NCBI GenBank assembly: GCA_900752475.1
Contig: CAADVJ010000219.1
Location: 1 to 17,363 of the forward strand
Direction of reading: 5' to 3'
Length of the DNA stretch: 17,363 bases
Source: an uncultured Collinsella sp.
GTDB lineage: Bacteria; Actinomycetota; Coriobacteriia; Coriobacteriales; Coriobacteriaceae
The position numbers were made by a program, and so were the translations under genes. A model generated the notes under the pieces. It was given only the letters and a program-made list of their open reading frames with translations, was not told the DNA's origin and made no database searches. Below are positions 1 to 7,179 of this stretch, in pieces (the stretch's first letter is position 1; every line of letters begins with the position of its first letter).

Positions 1-165
1 GATGTCGGCAAGGCCCTGGCAGCGAATGGCGGCGGCGGCGCCGAGCTCGCAAGCTCGAGACATTTGAGCCATGGTCTCGGGCGTACGAAGCGGCTCGCCC
101 ATATACGCCTGAACGCTCACGACGAGCTTGCCCTTCAGGGATTGAATCAAAGGATCAACGGTCAT
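1..165 (-). CDS. nanE: N-acetylmannosamine-6-phosphate 2-epimerase, N-terminal fragment (cut by window edge)
   Basis: Only the first 55 residues are in the window; the rest lies beyond the left edge. The family converts ManNAc-6-P to GlcNAc-6-P in the cytoplasm, the third step of sialic acid catabolism. The visible part fits the start of the NanE TIM barrel: a first strand KLVVSVQA (residues 13-20) followed by Y-M-G-E-P-L, an M-A-x-M-S-x-A helix, and a second strand with A-A-I-R-C-Q-G-L-A-D-I, matching the usual family pattern (I/V)VSCQ..P..PL...M..MA.AA...G...IR. The ATG at 163-165 has AAAGG about 11 bases upstream. It follows nanK after a 140-base structured spacer. The identification rests on a short fragment but is strengthened by the nanA and nanK neighbours. 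Confidence 0.85.
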   Translation of the reverse strand, partial: MTVDPLIQSLKGKLVVSVQAYMGEPLRTPETMAQMSRACELGAAAAIRCQGLADI

Positions 166-190
166 GTTCGACTCAACCTTTCTCAAAACA

Positions 191-287
191 GCCTTCTGAG
201 ACACCGCACCTTGACGTTCAAACCGTCGCTCGCGTACCGAAGTACGCTTCGCCCCTCTTTTACGTCAATCTGCGGCACCTCAGAAGG
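191..287 (-). promoter_or_regulatory. Structured nanK-nanE spacer: long imperfect stem with UUCG-capped inner hairpin
   Basis: The outer arms are 191-217 and 261-287. Ten bases pair perfectly (GCCUUCUGAG with CUCAGAAGGC), then three consecutive G-U pairs, then CCGCA/UGCGG, a 2x2 mismatch and UUGACGU/ACGUCAA. The three middle positions pair only as G-U and only in minus-strand RNA; on the plus strand they would be A-C mismatches. This argues for a structure selected in the nan operon transcript. Inside sits a second hairpin, GCGUAC-UUCG-GUACGC (232-247), with a classic stable tetraloop. No U-tract follows, so it is not a simple intrinsic terminator. Plausible roles are an mRNA processing or stability element, an attenuator, or a dispersed palindromic repeat. 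Confidence 0.6.
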
Positions 288-305
288 CGCACTTGGTAGT
301 TATGT

Positions 306-1271
306 TTACTTCAACGATGCAAGAAGGTGTTCGGCGGCACCGATGAGCGGAGCATCGCCCTCCAGAGAACCGATGAGGATCGGCGTGTCCTGAAGAGGAT
401 CGAGCGCCTGGCTGGCATAGCCCTCGTGCACCGAGTCCTTCCACGTCTGCGAGCGCCAATCGGGACCCTGGTGAATCACACCTCCCGAAAGCACGATGAC
501 CTCGGGATCCAAGATGTTAGCGAGCGAGCCCAAGCTGGCACCCAGCGCAAAGCCGGCGTCATGGATGACCTCGGTCGCCTTTGCGTCGCCCGCACGGCAC
601 AGGTCGTTCACGTCGCGACCGACCGAAGGACGGCTGGGGTCGACGCGACCGAAGCGCTCATCGTACATACGACCAATGGAAGTGCCCGAAGCAACCGACT
701 CAAGATGACCGGAACGTCCGCAGGCGCAGGGAATGCCGGCGGCAGCCGAGCACTCGATGTGGCCCATATGGCCGGCAGCACCATGGAAGCCCTGCATCAC
801 GCGGCCGTTCTCGACATATGCGCCGCCGATGCCCGTACCGATGCCCAGACACAAGACGGAGAACTTGCCCTTGCCGACGCCCCAGTGGGCCTCGCCCAGA
901 GCATGAGCCTGCACGTCGCCCACAACGGCAACGGGAAGACCAAGGTCCTCGCGCAGGCGCGGCCCCAACTGAACGCCGGACCAACCGGGCATGATCTCGT
1001 TGGCATACGCGATAGCGCCCGTCTTGGGATCGACGACGCCTGCGGCACCGATACCGACACCGAGGACCTCGACATCGGGATTCGCCTCAAGAGCGGCCTT
1101 GATGGACGCCTCGATACGCTGGAAGACGGCCTCGCCGCCCTCCTGGGCCTCGGTAGGAACCTCGGCCTCAAAAACGGGATGGGGCACGCTGCCGTCAGCC
1201 GGGTACTCCATAATGGCGGTCGCGATCTTAGTTCCGCCGATATCGACAGAGCAGACGTACTTGTTCTCCAT
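306..1271 (-). CDS. nanK: ROK-family sugar kinase, probable N-acetylmannosamine kinase
   Basis: A 321-residue cytoplasmic kinase expected to make ManNAc-6-P from ManNAc and ATP. Visible ROK features are the N-terminal phosphate-binding motif D-I-G-G-T-K (10-15), the catalytic Asp region V-G-D-V-Q-A-H-A-L-G-E (D119), the second glycine motif G-I-G-T-G-I-G-G (143-150), and the zinc-site region with H171, C182 and C184. Two positions depart from the usual ROK pattern: the Glu of GExGH is His168, and the third Cys of CxCGxxGC is His189. The start is the ATG at 1269-1271, with AAGGAG six bases upstream; an in-frame alternative nine codons earlier has no such site. NanK rather than glucokinase is inferred from its place between nanA and nanE. 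Confidence 0.82.
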   Translation of the reverse strand: MENKYVCSVDIGGTKIATAIMEYPADGSVPHPVFEAEVPTEAQEGGEAVFQRIEASIKAALEANPDVEVLGVGIGAAGVVDPKTGAIAYANEIMPGWSGVQLGPRLREDLGLPVAVVGDVQAHALGEAHWGVGKGKFSVLCLGIGTGIGGAYVENGRVMQGFHGAAGHMGHIECSAAAGIPCACGRSGHLESVASGTSIGRMYDERFGRVDPSRPSVGRDVNDLCRAGDAKATEVIHDAGFALGASLGSLANILDPEVIVLSGGVIHQGPDWRSQTWKDSVHEGYASQALDPLQDTPILIGSLEGDAPLIGAAEHLLASLK

Positions 1272-1345
1272 GTCGTTCTCCTTAGGAGATAAAAACAACT
1301 ACAGGAAATGAAGGCGGTGTTATCGCCGCAGCATGATAAAGGTTT

Positions 1346-1435
1346 CCCAGGTGCCCGAGGTTGGGGTGAAAGTGGTCGGGCGTTGACCTAATGGGTCACG
1401 CCCGACCACTTGAGCCCCAAGATCGGGTGCCTGGG
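1346..1435. repeat. 90-bp imperfect palindrome between nanA and nanK
   Basis: This near-complete inverted repeat fills most of the gap between nanA (stop at 1442) and nanK. Paired blocks from outside in are CCCAGG/CCTGGG, CCCGA/TCGGG, TTGGGG/CCCCAA, AAGTGGTCGGGCG/CGCCCGACCACTT and TGACC/GGTCA, around a five-base loop (1389-1393). That is 35 Watson-Crick pairs, interrupted by small symmetric mismatches of two or three bases and one bulged T (1383). There is no T-run after it on the minus strand, so it does not look like an ordinary terminator. It could be an RNase III or stability element separating nanA from nanKE, or one copy of a dispersed palindromic family. No second copy occurs in this window. 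Confidence 0.75.
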
Positions 1436-1441
1436 GAAGCT

Positions 1442-2362
1442 TTACAGGAGACCGTTGTCCTGGAGGACCTTCTTAATCGCCTCGACGTTCTCACCGGTCA
1501 TGGCCTTCACCGGGCGCGGCATGGTCGGGCTGTCGAAGATGCCCATGAGGTTCATAGCGGTCTTGAAGGCGCCGACGCCACCGGCATAGCCCTGGACGCC
1601 CGAGGTGACATCCCAGATGTGCGAAATCTCATTGAGGCGATCCTGCTCGGCCTTGACGGTAGCCCAGTCACCAGCCTGAGCGGCCTTCCACTGACGAACG
1701 TAGCCCTCGGGCTCAACGTTGGCGAGACCCGGGACAGAGCCGTCGGCGCCACCGAGGTAAGCGCCGTCGACAACAACCTCGTGACCGGTGAGGATGCTCA
1801 TCGGATGGCCGTTCTTTTCGTTCTCCTGAACGAGGTAGCGGAACGAGATGTCATCACCCGAGGAATCCTTGACGCCAGCAAGGACGCCCTCGGCGCCGAG
1901 CTTGGCAAGAAGCTTCCAGGGAAGCTTGGTGTGGACGCACACGGGGATGTCGTAGGCGAAGATGGGCAGGTCGAGTTCCTCGTGAAGGATGCGGAAGTGC
2001 TCCTCGACCTCGGTCATGCCCTGCAGGGCATAGAACGGGCAGGTGGCGACGAGCGCATCGGCGCCCAGCTCCTGAGCGACCTTGCCGTGCTCGATCATGC
2101 GCTCGGTCTCGGTGTCGATGATGCCGACCAGAACGGGAACGCGGTGGTCGACGATACGGACGGCCTCTGCGACAATCTGGCGACGGCGCTCGTCGGTGGA
2201 GAAGACGACCTCGCCCGAGGAGCCCAGGAAGAACAGGCCATCGACGCCGGCATCGATCATGCGGTTGATGCTGCGCTCAAAGGAGGCAACGTCGAGCTGG
2301 TGGTCTTCGGTATCGGGAACAACGACGGGAGGGATAACGCCGGTGAATTTCTGAGTTGCCAC
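1442..2362 (-). CDS. nanA: N-acetylneuraminate lyase-type aldolase (DapA/NanA family)
   Basis: A 306-residue class I aldolase of the DHDPS/NAL family. Such enzymes form a Schiff base with pyruvate; as NanA it would split N-acetylneuraminate into ManNAc and pyruvate. Visible residues are the carboxylate-binding loop G-S-S-G-E (47-51), the catalytic Tyr137 in Y-D-I-P, and the Schiff-base Lys165 in G-V-K-D-S-S-G-D. The numbering of Tyr137 and Lys165 equals that of E. coli NanA. The start is a GTG (2360-2362) with AAGGAG six bases upstream; the open frame extends further but without such a site. Family membership is certain. Substrate is inferred from nanK and nanE immediately downstream, and dihydrodipicolinate synthase or another keto-acid aldolase cannot be excluded from sequence alone. 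Confidence 0.8.
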   Translation of the reverse strand: MATQKFTGVIPPVVVPDTEDHQLDVASFERSINRMIDAGVDGLFFLGSSGEVVFSTDERRRQIVAEAVRIVDHRVPVLVGIIDTETERMIEHGKVAQELGADALVATCPFYALQGMTEVEEHFRILHEELDLPIFAYDIPVCVHTKLPWKLLAKLGAEGVLAGVKDSSGDDISFRYLVQENEKNGHPMSILTGHEVVVDGAYLGGADGSVPGLANVEPEGYVRQWKAAQAGDWATVKAEQDRLNEISHIWDVTSGVQGYAGGVGAFKTAMNLMGIFDSPTMPRPVKAMTGENVEAIKKVLQDNGLL

Positions 2363-2385
2363 AAGAATCTCCTTAGTTGTCTGGC

Positions 2386-2404
2386 GGGCAGCCCTATGCC
2401 GCCC
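2386..2404 (-). promoter_or_regulatory. Short intercistronic hairpin upstream of nanA
   Basis: In the minus-strand transcript GGGCGGC pairs with GCUGCCC around a five-base loop, giving a 7-bp stem with one G-U pair. It lies between the esterase homologue stop (2431) and the nanA ribosome-binding site. No U-tract follows. It is small and could be chance in GC-rich DNA, but its place matches the other gap hairpins of this operon. Confidence 0.35.
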
Positions 2405-2430
2405 ACTCTTGTTGGCGGTGTCCAGGCCGT

Positions 2431-3282
2431 CTAGGCCAAAGAACACGAATAGAACGTTTGGTTAAAGAAGTCGACGACTTCGTTTTCGAACGCATTGATG
2501 CGCTCGTGAGCGTATTTGGCATAGATGATATGCCTCCGGTCACACTCAAGACCGTTGAATACGGCAAACTGACCCTTGGGATCGCTCACGGCGTCCATAA
2601 GCGATGTGCCCATGAGCACCGATCCGCGCACCCGAGACGACAGCGCCTCGAGGCCACCGGGAATTGGATTGGCAACCGCCGTGCAGGCAAGACCCTGCTC
2701 GTCCAGAGCAGAAACCGCCAGCGCGACTCCGCCGCCAAGGCCCTCGCCCCATGCAAAGATGCGGTCGGGGTCCATGCCATCAAGCTTGCGCGCAACCTTC
2801 GCCATCGCGCAACCCCAACGGACGCGCTCGACAAAAGCGGGCGAAGCAATCCCCCGCTGCAGGTCGTCCGCACCAGCAACATCGTCATCCAGCGCGAGGA
2901 CGGCATATCCCATGGCGGCAAATCTCGTCATGTGATGCCAGCCGCGCACAGGCCGATCGATGTCATGGAACATCAGGCACAGCGGCACGCGCTCAGATAC
3001 TCGGGCACGACCGACAGGCTCAATCAAACGAGCGTGGACCGCATGGTCACCGAGCTCAAAGGAAACCTCCGAGTAACGGGCGCAGGGGTTAACAAAGTCA
3101 ATCGCCGTAATGGCCAGGCCTTGAATCTCAAGATTCGAAGCGCATGTCTCTAAATCAGAAACATCTGCTTGGACATCACCGTGCCAGTCCCGATATTCTG
3201 CGAGCCTTGACGAAACCGTTCCAGGAATTCCCACGAGCCCGGGGACTATCAGCTCGTCAACATTGCTCTCGCACTTAGACAT
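2431..3282 (-). CDS. Acetyl-xylan-esterase-like protein lacking the catalytic serine (predicted pseudo-esterase)
   Basis: A 283-residue alpha/beta-hydrolase homologue, clearly a paralogue of the upstream esterase: the C-terminal stretches V-L-x-G-T ... Q-F-A-V-[YF]-N-[NG]-L-x-C-D-[KR]-R-H align without gaps. The nucleophile elbow, G-A-S-Q-G-G in the neighbour, is G-E-G-L-G-G here, so the serine is Gly181 (GGC codon, 2740-2742). The oxyanion-loop tyrosine of H-G-Y is replaced (H-D-I), and the P-G-Q-G-G loop is also gone, with a deletion of about 30 residues after it. The other triad members remain (Asp230, His259 followed by Glu). The ATG overlaps the end of the upstream gene by 8 bases, implying coupled translation. 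No signal peptide is seen. It may be a structural or regulatory partner of the active enzyme, or a decaying copy; the frame is fully intact. Confidence 0.7.
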   Translation of the reverse strand: MSKCESNVDELIVPGLVGIPGTVSSRLAEYRDWHGDVQADVSDLETCASNLEIQGLAITAIDFVNPCARYSEVSFELGDHAVHARLIEPVGRARVSERVPLCLMFHDIDRPVRGWHHMTRFAAMGYAVLALDDDVAGADDLQRGIASPAFVERVRWGCAMAKVARKLDGMDPDRIFAWGEGLGGGVALAVSALDEQGLACTAVANPIPGGLEALSSRVRGSVLMGTSLMDAVSDPKGQFAVFNGLECDRRHIIYAKYAHERINAFENEVVDFFNQTFYSCSLA

Positions 3283-4252
3283 GAGCCTCCCCTCCCTCAC
3301 AGAAAAACGGAATGATCAAATCGTCAAAATCCTGAATCTCCTCGTGGCCAAAGCCCTCAAAGAACTCATGACGCTTGTCGCAGGACAGGTTGTTGTACAC
3401 CGCAAACTGCGTTGCCGGCGGACAGACGATATCGGCCGTGCCCGTGCCAAACAGCACGGGGCACTTGACCATGGGGGCAAAATTCTTGGAATCGAAGTAC
3501 GCCAGCTTGGCATAGGCTTCCTCGATACGAGTCGAGTCCTCGTCAAACCAGCGCGACCAATAGCGCAGACCCTCGTAGGCAATATCGTCGGCGTCCAGAT
3601 CCCAAACCAGGCGGAAGTCCGACAGGAAGGGATAGAGGATGGCGGCGCGATTGATAAGCTCGCTGTTAAGCGCGCAGGTTGCAATACCCAAACCGCCGCC
3701 CTGCGATGCGCCGTTCACATACACGCGGGTAAGATCGATGCCCTCGAGCTCGCGAACGATACGGCACAGAATGCGGATATCCTGGTGTAGGCGGACATAG
3801 TAGAGGTTGGCCGGGTCGCCGTCGATACCGGCGACGATATGGCCCGCGACCGTCGTGCCTTCAAATCCACCAATGTCCTCGGAGGGGCCTCCTTGGCCAG
3901 GACAATCGAGAGCAATGAGCGCCATGCCCATGCCCGCAAACGACGCCTGCTCAAACCAGCTGCGGCTCGCACCCGGATAGCCGTGGAACTGTAGCACCAG
4001 CGGCACGGGCTCGTCCGAAACCGGCTTGAGATACTTGGCATGCAGGCGGGCGCCGCACATGCCGGTATACCAGAGGTCGAAAAACTGGCAGGTCGCGGAA
4101 TCCGCAACCGAAGCCGCCTCAATCGCGTAGTCGAGCTCGACAGCGTCGGCCTCGGCCATGCGATCCTTCCAAAAGAGATCGAAATCTGATGGACGGGGCA
4201 TGGCGCCTCGATATTCACCAAATTGCTGTTGTAGCTCCTGAGCACTTGGCAT
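3275..4252 (-). CDS. CE7-type acetyl esterase (acetyl xylan esterase / cephalosporin-C deacetylase family)
   Basis: A 325-residue cytoplasmic alpha/beta hydrolase of the AXE1 (CE7) family, whose members remove O-acetyl groups from sugars and small molecules. The N-terminal helix region with S-D-F-x-x-F-W, the oxyanion loop H-G-Y (90-92), the P-G-Q-G-G loop (canonically R-G-Q), the nucleophile elbow G-A-S-Q-G-G-G (Ser183), Asp274 in G-T-A-D-I-V-C-P-P and His303-Glu304 are all present, so it should be active. No signal peptide is visible. The ATG at 4250-4252 gives the family's usual N-terminus; a TTG five codons upstream sits directly on the AAAGG and is less likely. Lying between a transporter and nanA, it may strip O-acetyl groups from imported sialic acid. 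That is inference; the family is better known for xylo-oligosaccharides. Confidence 0.8.
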   Translation of the reverse strand: MPSAQELQQQFGEYRGAMPRPSDFDLFWKDRMAEADAVELDYAIEAASVADSATCQFFDLWYTGMCGARLHAKYLKPVSDEPVPLVLQFHGYPGASRSWFEQASFAGMGMALIALDCPGQGGPSEDIGGFEGTTVAGHIVAGIDGDPANLYYVRLHQDIRILCRIVRELEGIDLTRVYVNGASQGGGLGIATCALNSELINRAAILYPFLSDFRLVWDLDADDIAYEGLRYWSRWFDEDSTRIEEAYAKLAYFDSKNFAPMVKCPVLFGTGTADIVCPPATQFAVYNNLSCDKRHEFFEGFGHEEIQDFDDLIIPFFCEGGEAHV

Positions 4253-4288
4253 GGCTCGTGAACCCAACCTTTCGAAATCGCAACGGAG

Positions 4289-4316
4289 GTGCGCCCGGCA
4301 AGGGAACCGGGCGCAC
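4289..4316 (-). promoter_or_regulatory. Intercistronic hairpin between the transporter genes and the esterase genes
   Basis: Perfect 10-bp arms, GTGCGCCCGG and CCGGGCGCAC, flank an eight-base loop (4299-4306) in the 80-base gap between the second ATPase gene and the esterase gene. No T-run follows on the minus strand, so full termination is unlikely. It could protect the 3' end of a processed transporter mRNA or cause partial termination. Confidence 0.6.
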
Positions 4317-4332
4317 GGGAGGGAAAGCGAGG

Positions 4333-5160
4333 CTACTCGCCGAGCTTGGGATGCAGCAGCGACGGCGCAGCGCCGAGCAGCATCTTGGTGTAGGGGTCCT
4401 GAGGGTGCTGGAAGACCTGCTTGGCCTCGCCCTGCTCGACGATCTTGCCGCCATTCATAACGATGATGTCGTCAGAGATATAGCGGACCGTCTGGATGTC
4501 ATGGCTAATGAACACCATGGCCAGGCCGAGCTCCTTCTTAAGGTCGGTCAGCAGGTTCAGAATCTGCGCGCGGACCGAAACGTCCAGAGCCGAGGTGGGC
4601 TCGTCGGCGATGATGGCATCGGGGTTCAGCGACAGGGCACGGGCAATTGCCACGCGCTGGCGCTGGCCGCCCGAAAGCTGGCCGGGAAGAACCTCGGCGG
4701 CGGAGCTGGGCAGGCCGGTGAGCTCCAAGAGCTCCTTGACGCGCTTCTCCTGCTCGGCCTCGGTACCCAGGTTGTGGACGCGCATGGGGTCGAGCAGTTG
4801 CTCGCGAACGACCATGCGGGGATTGAGCGCCGTGGCCGGGTTCTGGAACACGACCGAGATGACGCGACCCATGTGGCGACGGTCCTCGGCGGTACGTTTG
4901 GTAACGTCCTTGCCCTTAAAGTAGACCTTGCCGCTCGTGGGGGCCTGCAGGCCGCACATGACGTTAGCCGTGGTGGACTTTCCGCAACCAGACTCGCCGA
5001 CGATGCCGATGGTCTGTCCGGGCATGAGCTTAATCGTTACACCCTGGACGGCGTGAACCAGGTTGGGGTGCAGAATCGAGCCGGTACGGGTCCTAAAGGT
5101 GACGTGGACGTCATCAAGGAAGATGATCGGCTCGACGCCGTTGACTGCGGTCTCGCTCAT
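4333..5160 (-). CDS. Peptide-type ABC transporter ATP-binding protein (OppF/DppF type)
   Basis: A 275-residue cytoplasmic ATPase that would pair with the ATPase half of the fused protein encoded just upstream. Walker A is G-E-S-G-C-G-K-S-T (55-63), the Q-loop glutamine is Q106, the ABC signature L-S-G-G-Q is 162-166, Walker B I-I-A-D-E-P is 183-188 and the H-loop histidine is H220. The C-terminus ends soon after the Q-D-P-Y-T-K motif typical of OppF-like subunits. The ATG directly follows the previous stop codon (TAG-ATG), with a strong GGAGGTGA site overlapping that stop, so translation is coupled. By comparison with the bifidobacterial NanBCDF system it is the likely equivalent of NanF. Family assignment is secure; substrate is contextual. 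Confidence 0.9.
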   Translation of the reverse strand: MSETAVNGVEPIIFLDDVHVTFRTRTGSILHPNLVHAVQGVTIKLMPGQTIGIVGESGCGKSTTANVMCGLQAPTSGKVYFKGKDVTKRTAEDRRHMGRVISVVFQNPATALNPRMVVREQLLDPMRVHNLGTEAEQEKRVKELLELTGLPSSAAEVLPGQLSGGQRQRVAIARALSLNPDAIIADEPTSALDVSVRAQILNLLTDLKKELGLAMVFISHDIQTVRYISDDIIVMNGGKIVEQGEAKQVFQHPQDPYTKMLLGAAPSLLHPKLGE

Positions 5161-7176
5161 CTACATCACCTCCGCGTGAGGGGTCAAACCATTTGCCTTG
5201 AGCACCTCGTCGGGGAGCTCGGAATAGAAGTGCTCGGTGCCGGGCACGCGCTTGAAGACCGGACGGGTGTCCAGGCCAATGCGCGGATGACTCGAGCGGG
5301 GTGCGAAGCGATCGCCCTTGGGGAAATCGCGCGGGCTCGGAACGGCGCCGGGCACCTGGTGCAGGCGGCCCGAACCGCTCTCGATGGACAGGACGGAACC
5401 CAGAAGACCGCGAGTGTACTCGTGGATCGGGTTGGTGAGCAGCTCCTTGGTGGGCGCCTGCTCGATAACCTGGCCGGCGTACATAACCGTGATGTTATGG
5501 GCGACCTCGGCGACCAGTGCCAGGTCGTGCGAAACGAAGATCATGGCAAAGCCGAGCTTGGCCTGAAGGTCGTTAAGCAGCTTGATGACCTGCTTCTGGA
5601 CGGTAACGTCCAGAGCGGTCGTGGGCTCGTCGCAGATGACCAGCTTGGGGTCGCGGGTAAGGGCCATAGCGATCAGAACGCGCTGACGCTGACCACCGGA
5701 AAGCTCATGCGGATAGCTCTCGAGCGTACGCTTGGGGTCGAGGCCCACGAGCTCCAGGAGCTCCTCGGCGCTACGGGTGCCGCCGCGCTTGGTGAGCTGC
5801 TTCATCTGGGCGGAAATGAGCATGGAGGGGTTGAGCGAGGACAGGGCGTCCTGATAGACCATGGCGATATCGGTACCGCGCAGGCCGAACCACTCCTTCT
5901 TGCTCATCTTGAGCAGATCGCGGCCCTCCCAGAGAACCTCACCAGAAAGGTGCTCGTCATCGTCGGTCAGGCCCATGATGGCAAGCGTGGTGATGGACTT
6001 ACCGCAGCCGGACTCGCCTACCAGGCCCATGGTCTGGCCGGGACGGACGTCAAAGTTGACGTGGTCGACGACGTTGATGTCACCGTGGTGCTCAAACTGG
6101 ATGCAGAAATCACGGACCGAAAGGATCGGCTCAACGGACTCATCGGGCACATGGCGGTCGTTACGCTTGAGTTCGACATCACGCAGAGCGCCAAGACGGG
6201 CGGACAGGGACTGAGCCTGCTCCTTGTAGGCGCGAACGGGGTCGGAGACCAGCAGGTCGGCCTCGCGGCGCTTGGAGGAGTCGGTCGGATCCAGGGCGGC
6301 GGAGGGAGCAGCGGCCATGGCGTCGGTAATGCCCTCGGAGAGGATGTTGAGCGCCAGGCAGGTGATCATGATGGCCAGGCCCGGGAACAGTGCCTGCCAC
6401 CAACGGCCAGCGAGCACGCCACCGCGAGCGTCGGCGAGGATGTTACCCCAGGTAGCGGTGGGCTCCTGAATACCAGCGCCGATGAAGGTCAGCGAGGCCT
6501 CGAAGATGATGGCGTCGGCGACCAGAGTAACGGTGAAGACCATAATCGGGGCGATGCAGTTGCGCAGGACGTGCTTGATCAAAATCCACGGAGCCTTGGC
6601 GCCGGAAACGATGACCGCGCGGACATAGTCCTCGCCGTACTCGGACACGATGTTGGCGCGCACGATACGGGCAATCTGCGGAGTGTACATAAAGCCGATG
6701 GCGAAGATGATCGACGGCACGGAATTGCCCAGGATGGAGACGAAGACGGCAGCGAGGGCGATGCCCGGGATGGACATGATGATGTCCAGGATGCGCATGA
6801 TCGCCTCGGAAACGGACTTGCGCGAAACCGCCGCGAGGGCGCCCACGACCGAGCCGCAGACCAGAGCCATGGCAGTGGCGCCAAAGCCGATGATCAGCGA
6901 GTAACGACCACCGTAGAGCATGCGCGACAGGATGTCGCGACCCTTATCGTCGGTACCGAAGATAAATCCGTTGCCGGGAGCCTGGCGAGCAGTGAAAATC
7001 TCGACCGGGCTATAGGGGGCGAGCAAGGGAGCAAGAATCGCGGTCAGGGCGACCAGCACCAGCACGACGGCGGCGATCTTAGAAGACAGCGTCATCTTCT
7101 TCCAGCCACCGAGCTTGAGCCCCTTGGAGGCAGCTTTCTCGAGCTGCTCGGTTTGCTTCTCTCGAATCTTTACCAT
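5161..7176 (-). CDS. Fused ABC transporter permease/ATP-binding protein (DppC-DppD fusion)
   Basis: A 671-residue fusion. Residues about 30-290 are a DppC-type permease: an N-terminal membrane segment (33-52), the periplasm-facing F-G-T-D-x-x-G-R-D motif (73-81) and an EAA loop around 180-206 (E-D-Y-V-R-A...S-G-A). A charged linker (296-347) leads to an OppD-type ATPase: Walker A G-E-S-G-C-G-K-S (387-394), Q442, signature L-S-G-G-Q (492-496), Walker B V-I-C-D-E-P (513-518) and H550. The C-terminal tail has the OppD layout (F-A-P-R-S-S-H-P) but without the cysteines that bind an iron-sulphur cluster in many OppD/DppD proteins. Three bases separate its ATG from the previous stop. The same fusion occurs in the NanD subunit of bifidobacterial sialic-acid transporters, which supports that role here. 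Confidence 0.9.
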   Translation of the reverse strand: MVKIREKQTEQLEKAASKGLKLGGWKKMTLSSKIAAVVLVLVALTAILAPLLAPYSPVEIFTARQAPGNGFIFGTDDKGRDILSRMLYGGRYSLIIGFGATAMALVCGSVVGALAAVSRKSVSEAIMRILDIIMSIPGIALAAVFVSILGNSVPSIIFAIGFMYTPQIARIVRANIVSEYGEDYVRAVIVSGAKAPWILIKHVLRNCIAPIMVFTVTLVADAIIFEASLTFIGAGIQEPTATWGNILADARGGVLAGRWWQALFPGLAIMITCLALNILSEGITDAMAAAPSAALDPTDSSKRREADLLVSDPVRAYKEQAQSLSARLGALRDVELKRNDRHVPDESVEPILSVRDFCIQFEHHGDINVVDHVNFDVRPGQTMGLVGESGCGKSITTLAIMGLTDDDEHLSGEVLWEGRDLLKMSKKEWFGLRGTDIAMVYQDALSSLNPSMLISAQMKQLTKRGGTRSAEELLELVGLDPKRTLESYPHELSGGQRQRVLIAMALTRDPKLVICDEPTTALDVTVQKQVIKLLNDLQAKLGFAMIFVSHDLALVAEVAHNITVMYAGQVIEQAPTKELLTNPIHEYTRGLLGSVLSIESGSGRLHQVPGAVPSPRDFPKGDRFAPRSSHPRIGLDTRPVFKRVPGTEHFYSELPDEVLKANGLTPHAEVM

Positions 7177-7179
7177 AAT

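Noticed and set aside
1442..2362. Dihydrodipicolinate synthase (dapA) instead of nanA
   Set aside because: Family motifs alone do not exclude it, but the direct linkage to nanK, nanE and a nan-type transporter favours sialic-acid lyase.
1391..2434. Plus-strand frame opposite nanA
   Set aside because: It is a shadow of nanA and its gaps; the minus strand has the catalytic residues, start and ribosome-binding site.
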